Source: JAICUF01 sp038250675 (GTDB lineage Bacteria > Gemmatimonadota > Gemmatimonadetes > Gemmatimonadales > GWC2-71-9). Taken from it: a stretch of 64,000 nt of DNA. Of this stretch, positions 58,616 to 64,000 are shown in pieces. Numbering within the stretch: position 1 is the stretch's first letter; each line of letters begins with the position of its first letter. The DNA is taken from the NCBI GenBank assembly GCA_038250675.1, contig JBBSCB010000005.1:71960-135959 (forward strand), read 5' to 3'. A program made the position numbers and the translations under genes. The notes beneath the pieces are model-generated. The model was not told the DNA's origin and searched no databases. It saw only the letters and a list, made by a program, of their open reading frames with translations.

Positions 58616-59344
58616 TCAGAGCATCAGGTGCGCCAGCATCTGCCCCGGCTGGTCGCCCGGCCCGGCGGACACCGGTTCCACCGTGAGCGCGGCGCCCATG
58701 ACCTTGCCGCCGGTCTGCGGCATCCCCACGGTAAAGAACGCCGAATGGGAGCTCCGGAGATCGAGCTGCGCACTGCGGACCATCCCGTCCGCCGCCACGA
58801 ACCAGAACTGATACATCTCCCCCGCCGGCGCCGGCGGGAGCCCGTGCACCACCACGTTCCAGCGGTGGCTCATCGTATCGGCAAAGATCATGATGCCGCC
58901 CTGGTGGCCGTCCATCGTGATGCTGGCCTGGAGCACCCGGGTGGCTTGCCGCATGACTGAGAGCGTGTCAGAAAGCGCCGCCAGCGCCGTGTCACGCGCG
59001 CGGAGCTCGCCGGCCAGCCGATCCACCTGCCGGCGCGACGCGCCCCAGACCGCCACCGCAAAGAGCAGCGACGCCGCCATGGCCCACGGCGCAGCACGGC
59101 GCACGAGCCGCTTGCGCCGGGATTCCAGCGCGTCATCGTAGATCCGCCGGGCCAGGCCGGGCCGCACCGCGGCCGGGCGGGTGCCCATCGGCAGCCACGC
59201 GAGCTCCCGCTCCAGCAGCGCCACCGCGGCGCGGCACTCCTCGCAGCCGGCCAGATGCTGCGCAAAGCTCCGCGCCTCGGCGGGCTCCAGCGTCCGGGTG
59301 ACCCAGGCGGTGCGGTGCTCGATGAACCACTCGTGGGCGCTCAT
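58616..59344 (-). CDS. Anti-sigma factor (RskA/zinc-finger type)
   Basis: A 242-residue membrane anti-sigma factor: cytoplasmic zinc-finger-like anti-sigma domain with HLAGCEECRAA (HxxxCxxC), one membrane helix (APWAMAASLLFAVAVWGA), then the RskA-type periplasmic domain (HRWNVVVHGLPPAPAGEMYQFWFV). It should hold the neighbouring ECF sigma factor inactive and release it after regulated proteolysis. Starts 10 bases after the sigma gene. Confidence 0.9.
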   Translation of the reverse strand: MSAHEWFIEHRTAWVTRTLEPAEARSFAQHLAGCEECRAAVALLERELAWLPMGTRPAAVRPGLARRIYDDALESRRKRLVRRAAPWAMAASLLFAVAVWGASRRQVDRLAGELRARDTALAALSDTLSVMRQATRVLQASITMDGHQGGIMIFADTMSHRWNVVVHGLPPAPAGEMYQFWFVAADGMVRSAQLDLRSSHSAFFTVGMPQTGGKVMGAALTVEPVSAGPGDQPGQMLAHLML

Positions 59345-59354
59345 GCCGTCTCCT

Positions 59355-59975
59355 TCACAGGATCCACTCCCTGAGCGGTGCCAGCGCGCCGCGCAACTTG
59401 GCAAAGGCGAGCCGGAGCCGCGTCTTGACCGTGCCGATGGGGATGCCAAGTCGTTCGGCCACGTCCGACTGGCTCAGGCCGCCAAAGTAGGCCAGCTCGA
59501 CGGCGGCGCGCTGTTCGTCCGGCAGCTCCCGGAGGGCCGCGTGCACCGTTTCATGCACATGCCAGCCGGGATGCGCCGCCTCGTTGGGCTCGACCGGCGC
59601 CACCTCGGCCGCGGGCAGCGCGCCAAAGGTGAGTGCGCGGGTGGCGCGGCGGCGCCAGCTCGCCCGGCGGCGGAGGTTGTCGATCGCGCGGTTCCGGGTG
59701 ACGCGGAGGAGCCACGGCATGAGGAGGGTGTCGTCGTCCGCCAGCAGGTCGATCCGGTTCCACGCGGTGGCCAGCGCGTCGGAGACCACCTCCTCCGCCT
59801 CGTCCGCGTCGTGCAGAATCCCCTGCGCCACACCCAGCAGCCATGGGGTAGCCACGTCGATCAGCTCGGCCAGCGCGCGCTCGTCGCGGGCCACCAGCCG
59901 GGCCCGAAGCCCCTCGGCGGCGCCGGTCCGGGCGCGGACCAGCGCCGGTCCGGGTGCGTGCTCGTGCTGGGCCAT
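59355..59975 (-). CDS. ECF RNA polymerase sigma factor (SigK-like group)
   Basis: A 206-residue ECF sigma factor. Region 2: GILHDADEAEEVVSDALATAWNRID and LLRVTRNRAIDNLRRR; region 4: LPDEQRAAVELAYFGGLSQSDVAERLGIPIGTVKTRLRLAF. Paired with the RskA-type anti-sigma factor directly downstream, the layout of SigK/RskA systems that respond to envelope or redox stress. msrB-msrA lie next on the same strand and could be targets (inference). Confidence 0.93.
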   Translation of the reverse strand: MAQHEHAPGPALVRARTGAAEGLRARLVARDERALAELIDVATPWLLGVAQGILHDADEAEEVVSDALATAWNRIDLLADDDTLLMPWLLRVTRNRAIDNLRRRASWRRRATRALTFGALPAAEVAPVEPNEAAHPGWHVHETVHAALRELPDEQRAAVELAYFGGLSQSDVAERLGIPIGTVKTRLRLAFAKLRGALAPLREWIL

Positions 59976-60043
59976 CGGGCTCCGCTGGACGAGGGTGATC
60001 GGCCTGCCGCCTCATGAAGGAGGACGCGCCGGGCCGGCCCGCG

Positions 60044-60091
60044 GTTCTCGCCGCCTGACGTTCTCGCCGCCTGACGTTCTCGCCGCCTAAC
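60044..60091. repeat. Three 16-bp direct repeats in the sigma/TonB-receptor intergenic region
   Basis: GTTCTCGCCGCCTGAC at 60044, 60060 and 60076 (last copy CTAAC instead of CTGAC), head to tail without spacing. They lie about 70 bases upstream of the sigma start on one side and 120 bases upstream of the receptor on the other, where promoters are expected, so they might bind a regulator. Slippage is the simpler explanation. Confidence 0.7.
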
Positions 60092-60211
60092 GTAGCATCC
60101 CGGTGCCCGGCCGGCGATGCCCAACGCCCCACCACGCAGCCCCGTATAGCTACCCACACGCCGGCGCCGCCGGCCCACCCGATCCCGACCCGTCTTCAGG
60201 GCCCGACACTC

Positions 60212-63200
60212 ATGCCGCTCCCGTACCGCGTTCGACGCCTGGCCGGACTGCTTGCGCTGACGCTGGCGCTCATCGTTCCTGCCGCCGCGCACGCCCAGGT
60301 CGGCGCGACGACCGACGTCATCACCGGTGTCGTGAGCGACTCGACCGGCCAGCCGCTGGCGGAAGCGCAGGTCGAGGCGATGTCGCTGGAGACCCAGATC
60401 TCGCGGGCGCAGCGGACCGACGCACGCGGCCGCTACACCATTGTCTTTCCCGACGGCGGCGGGCAGTACCGGATGACGGCGCGAATGATCGGCATGACGC
60501 CGCACGTCGCCACGCTGGTACGGCAGGCGGACGAGGACCGGCTGGTGTGGAACGTGGCGCTGGGGACGTCGATCATCGAACTGCAGGCGGTGCGGGTCAC
60601 TTCGCGCCGGCAGGTCCGGCTGCCGGACCCGCCCACCCCCGGCACCAGCGAGCGTGTCTTCACCACCGACAACGCCGCGCGGCTCCCCATCGACATCGGC
60701 GATCTGACCTCGCTGGTGGCGCTGGTGCCCGGCATCGTGGCGCTCGACGCCACCGACACCAGCGCGGCCGCCTTCTCGGTGGCCGGGCAGCGCGCCGATG
60801 CCAACGCCGTGACTCTCGACGGCCTGCTGTTCGGCTCCGGCTCGGTGCCGCAGGACGCCGTGCGGGCCACCCGCGTCGTCACCAACACCTACGACGTGGC
60901 ACGGGGCCAGTTCAGCGGCGGGCTGGTGGCGTCTACCACCCGCGGCGGCACCAACGTCCTCCAGGGCAGCAGCAACTATTCGCTGCGCGACAACAGTCTG
61001 TCCGTGGACCAGGGCGATTCGCCGTTTACCAGTGGGTTTACCCAGAACCAGATCAGCGGCGGCCTGGGTGGCCCGCTCATCAACAACCGGATGTTTGCCT
61101 TCGGCTCGGCCCAGGCGCGGCTCCGGACCGATGCGCAGCCCACGCTGGTCGGCGCCACCGGCACCGACCTCGAGCGGCTGGGTGTGAGCCCCGATTCCGT
61201 GGCGCGGCTGATCTCGGTGCTCCAGAGCAAGGGCGTCACCAACGCCAGCACGGTCTACCCCAGCAGCCGGAACAACAACAGCTACTCCGCGCTGGCGCGC
61301 TTCGACTACCTGCTGTCGGACAACCACACGCTGACGCTGCGCGGCGACTGGCGCGGCTCCAGCCAGGATCCGTCCCGCGTGGGCAGTCTGTCGCTGCCGC
61401 AGACCGGCGGCACGCTCAACACCGACGGCGGCGGCGGGATGGCCACGCTCACCTCGCGGTTTGGCGTGCACTTCATCAACGAGGCGCGGGCCTATCTCTC
61501 CGCCTCGGGGAGTGACGGCACCGGCTTCACCGCCCTGCCGCAGGGGCGGGTCGAGGTCGCGTCCGATCTGGCCGACGGCAGTCGCTCGGTCAGCGCGCTG
61601 ACGTTTGGCGGCAGCAACGGCTTTCCCCAGTACTCGCGCACCAAGGCGCTGGAGACCACCGACGAGCTCTCCTGGCTCCCGGGGGCGGGCTCGCACCGGC
61701 TGAAGCTGGGTGTGCTCTTCAATGCGCAGCGCTCAACCGCCGTGGCATCCAACAACACCCTCGGCGCCTTCCGCTTCAACTCGCTGGCGGACCTCGCGGC
61801 CGATGCGCCGTCCAGCTTCCAGCGCACCTTGGCGCCGGTGGGGCGCAACGCCACCGGGCTCGACTACGCGGTCTACGCCGGCGACACCTGGCGCGCCGCG
61901 CGCACCTTTCAGCTGACCTACGGGCTTCGGGCTGAGCGGTCGAGCTTCAGTAGCCCGCCGGCGGCCAATCTGGCGCTGGCAACGGCGTTCGGGGTGCGGA
62001 CCGACGTGCTGCCGTCGGAAACCCACCTGAGCCCGCGGGCCGGATTCAGCTGGACGCTGGGCGGCCAGGACGGCGCCCCGCCGCGATGGATCCTCCGCGG
62101 CGGTGGCGGCGAGTTCCGGAGTCCCATGCCGCTCTCGCTCGCATCCACGGCCCAGGCCTCCACCGGCCTGCTCAACTCCGAATCACAGATCGTCTGCGTC
62201 GGCGCCGGTGCGCCGATTCCGGACTGGAGCGCCTACGCCGCCGATCCAACGTCCATTCCCACGACCTGCCAGCCGGGCGGGCCAGTCATGGCCGGCATCG
62301 CGCCCAACGCGATCGTCTTTGCCAAGGGGTTCGAGGCGGCGCGCTCGTGGCGCAGCTCGCTGGGCGTGCAGCGCACCGTCACCTCGCTGATTCGCCTCTC
62401 GGTGGACGCGAGCTATGCCCGCGGGGTGAGCCAGACCGGCTTCACCGATCTCAACCTCAACACCACGCCGGCGTTTGCGCTGTCCAATGAAGGCGGGCGC
62501 CCGGTGTATGTGGCACCGAACCAGATCGACCCGGCGTCGGGCTCCCTGGGCTTTACCGGCTCGCGGGTGAATTCGATGTTTGGCCAGGTGCTCCAGGTCA
62601 ATTCCAACCTGGCGTCCGATTCCAGGCAGATCACCACGTCGTTGGGGGGGATCACGCGGAAGGGGATGATCTTCAGTCTGGCCTACACCTGGACCCGCAC
62701 CCGCGACCAGCTCTCGACCGCGGGCTTTGGTGGCCAGGGCTTCGGGGCGGCCACGACGGCCGGCAACCCCAACGTGCCGGAATGGGCCACCAGCGATCTC
62801 GAACGCCGGCACTCGCTGCTCACGACGTTCACCTATCCCATCGGCCGCTCGATCGAAATCACCGGCATCGGCCGGCTCACCTCCGGCACGCCGTTCACGC
62901 CGCGGGTGGGTTCGGACATCAACGGCGACGGCCAGCGCAACGACCGCGCGTTCATCTTCAATCCCGCCGGCGCGAGCGATCCCGCGGTGGCGGACGCGAT
63001 GAACCGGCTCCTCACCACCGGCCCGGGCCGCGTGCGCGACTGTCTGGCCGGCCAGCTCGGTCTGGTCGCGGGGCGCAACAGCTGCACCGGTCCGTGGCAG
63101 GGAACGTTCGATCTCCAGTTCAACTATCGGCCGACCATCCTGGGTCTCCGGCGCCAGCTCATGGTGTCGGTCGTGACGGTCAACCTGCTCCGCGGTGTGG

Positions 63201-63862
63201 ACGATCTGGTGCACGGCTCGGCCGGCGCGCACGGATGGGGGCTCAACGCGCGGCCGGACGCCACGCTGCTCTACGTGACCGGATTCGATTCGACCACCAA
63301 CAACTTCATGTACACGGTGAACGAGCGATTCGGTGCGACGGGCGGCAGCAGCACCGCGATCCGGGCGCCGTTCCAGATCGGCATCCAGGCGCGGCTCACG
63401 ATCGGGCCGGACCGCCAGCGCCGGGCGCTCGATGCGCTGCGCCGCGGCGGCGCCGGCTCGGACGCGCTGGTGAGCCGCCTCGCATCGTTCCTGCCCAACC
63501 CCGCGGATTCGGTGCTGGCGCTGCGTGACTCGCTGGCGCTCACGGGAGATCAGCAGGCACGGCTCAAGCTGCTGGCTGACAGCGTGACGGCGGCGCATGC
63601 CGCGTTTGCCAAGGTGATTCAGGACGAGGTCACCAAGGCGGGGCCGAGCCCGGATCCGGCGCGGCTGTTCGTGGGGCTCCGGCCCAGGCTGCAGGAGGCG
63701 CAGGCGGGGATCCGGAAGGCGATCGCCGATGTGCAGGCGGTGCTCACCGCGGAGCAGTGGGCCCGGGTGCCGGAGCGGATCAAGGTTCCGACGCGCGGGC
63801 GCGGGCCCGGCGGCCCGGGCGGTGAGGGCGGCGGACGGGATGGCGGTGGTCGTCCCTTCTAG
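60212..63862 (+). CDS. TonB-dependent receptor (Oar-like) with C-terminal LTxxQ-type helical extension
   Basis: A 1216-residue outer-membrane receptor. Signal peptide (ending AHAQ), CarboxypepD_reg domain (about 35-110: ITGVVSDSTGQPLAEAQV), plug domain (LPIDIGDLTSLVALVPGIVAL, FSVAGQRADANAVTLDGL), then a 22-strand-type barrel to about residue 1065. The last 150 residues are helical with two Spy/CpxP-like motifs (LTGDQQARLKLLADSV, about 1109; LTAEQWARVPERI, about 1178) and a Gly/Arg tail ending in a C-terminal Phe. It probably imports a large or polymeric substrate. The gene is complete. Confidence 0.92.
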   Translation: MPLPYRVRRLAGLLALTLALIVPAAAHAQVGATTDVITGVVSDSTGQPLAEAQVEAMSLETQISRAQRTDARGRYTIVFPDGGGQYRMTARMIGMTPHVATLVRQADEDRLVWNVALGTSIIELQAVRVTSRRQVRLPDPPTPGTSERVFTTDNAARLPIDIGDLTSLVALVPGIVALDATDTSAAAFSVAGQRADANAVTLDGLLFGSGSVPQDAVRATRVVTNTYDVARGQFSGGLVASTTRGGTNVLQGSSNYSLRDNSLSVDQGDSPFTSGFTQNQISGGLGGPLINNRMFAFGSAQARLRTDAQPTLVGATGTDLERLGVSPDSVARLISVLQSKGVTNASTVYPSSRNNNSYSALARFDYLLSDNHTLTLRGDWRGSSQDPSRVGSLSLPQTGGTLNTDGGGGMATLTSRFGVHFINEARAYLSASGSDGTGFTALPQGRVEVASDLADGSRSVSALTFGGSNGFPQYSRTKALETTDELSWLPGAGSHRLKLGVLFNAQRSTAVASNNTLGAFRFNSLADLAADAPSSFQRTLAPVGRNATGLDYAVYAGDTWRAARTFQLTYGLRAERSSFSSPPAANLALATAFGVRTDVLPSETHLSPRAGFSWTLGGQDGAPPRWILRGGGGEFRSPMPLSLASTAQASTGLLNSESQIVCVGAGAPIPDWSAYAADPTSIPTTCQPGGPVMAGIAPNAIVFAKGFEAARSWRSSLGVQRTVTSLIRLSVDASYARGVSQTGFTDLNLNTTPAFALSNEGGRPVYVAPNQIDPASGSLGFTGSRVNSMFGQVLQVNSNLASDSRQITTSLGGITRKGMIFSLAYTWTRTRDQLSTAGFGGQGFGAATTAGNPNVPEWATSDLERRHSLLTTFTYPIGRSIEITGIGRLTSGTPFTPRVGSDINGDGQRNDRAFIFNPAGASDPAVADAMNRLLTTGPGRVRDCLAGQLGLVAGRNSCTGPWQGTFDLQFNYRPTILGLRRQLMVSVVTVNLLRGVDDLVHGSAGAHGWGLNARPDATLLYVTGFDSTTNNFMYTVNERFGATGGSSTAIRAPFQIGIQARLTIGPDRQRRALDALRRGGAGSDALVSRLASFLPNPADSVLALRDSLALTGDQQARLKLLADSVTAAHAAFAKVIQDEVTKAGPSPDPARLFVGLRPRLQEAQAGIRKAIADVQAVLTAEQWARVPERIKVPTRGRGPGGPGGEGGGRDGGGRPF

Positions 63863-63889
63863 GGGCGGAGGTCCGGATGGGTGAGACGT

Positions 63890-64000
63890 GAAGCGGGGGG
63901 GGGGCGGGGCCTGCGGCCGCGCCCCCAACGGTAAACAAATACCCCCCCCGGGACAAACAAACAAAAAGAGGGGGGGCCCACCAAAACCACCCCCCCACAC
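63890..64000. other. Low-complexity window end
   Basis: After the receptor the sequence changes abruptly to runs of G, C and A (for example nine G in a row near 63894, repeated ACAAACAAAC, and several C runs). Nothing like it occurs elsewhere in the window. It looks like an assembly or sequencing artefact at a contig edge rather than biology. Confidence 0.6.

Noticed and set aside
62183..64000. Long minus-strand open frame opposite the TonB-dependent receptor
   Set aside because: Arg/Ala/Gly-rich composition without signatures; the plus-strand receptor is clear in this stretch.

Overview
The window is high-GC and gene-dense with short operon-like overlaps. Its gene content suggests an aerobic, carotenoid-forming, Gram-negative bacterium, most like Gemmatimonadota. 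The evidence is a TonB-dependent receptor with a carboxypeptidase-like N-terminal domain, a B12-type light regulator heading a carotenoid operon, many lipoproteins, two-component propeller sensors and ECF sigma/anti-sigma control. The taxon is an inference from gene content, not from a marker gene. The window starts inside a gene (sucA). It ends in about 100 bases of homopolymer-rich sequence that looks like a contig edge.

Layout. 1-6.2 kb: the C-terminal part of 2-oxoglutarate dehydrogenase E1, a GH18-like/NodB deacetylase/GT2 synthase fusion, and a DUF1624 membrane acyltransferase-like protein. 6.2-9.8 kb: an accessory patch with an HNH nuclease, a MazF-type toxin-antitoxin pair, an aldo/keto reductase and a small lipoprotein. 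9.8-19.1 kb: a PLP decarboxylase; a minus-strand operon carH-crtI-crtB-plsC-DUF2269 for light-controlled carotenoid synthesis and possibly acylation; divergently, tkt-tal of the pentose phosphate pathway. 19.1-28.5 kb: a dicarboxylate/amino acid symporter, hydrolases, gluQ, and a NarL-type two-component system behind a frameshifted small secreted gene.

29.1-39.0 kb holds the most interesting block: acpS, a carrier protein, an acyl-CoA dehydrogenase-like enzyme, an amino acid:[carrier protein] ligase (class II aaRS-like), DUF1839, a GH2-type glycosidase, and two tandem-duplicated two-domain alpha/beta hydrolases with a predicted cysteine nucleophile. The genes overlap or nearly touch and look like one pathway. 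In it an amino acid would be loaded on a carrier protein, oxidised, perhaps attached to a sugar-containing molecule, and released. The product cannot be told from the sequence.

39-52 kb: a truncated msrA, a secreted hydrolase with a probable C-terminal frameshift, a ComEC-like MBL protein, an OmpA lipoprotein, and a TolC-MFP-RND efflux operon divergent from an ArsR regulator with well-formed overlapping promoters. There follow a VapBC pair with a clear inverted repeat, an internally deleted aldo/keto reductase and tRNA-Cys. 52-64 kb: two YncE-like propeller proteins around a PepSY-like protein and a decayed outer-membrane gene, DUF4153, msrA (catalytic Cys replaced by Trp) with msrB, an ECF sigma/anti-sigma pair, and a large TonB-dependent receptor with an LTxxQ-like C-terminal extension.

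A theme that runs through the window is start codons: two well-conserved genes (plsC, tkt) have no in-frame ATG/GTG/TTG where one is needed but have a good Shine-Dalgarno followed by CTG. Several genes are truncated, frameshifted or internally deleted. Some of these could be assembly errors.
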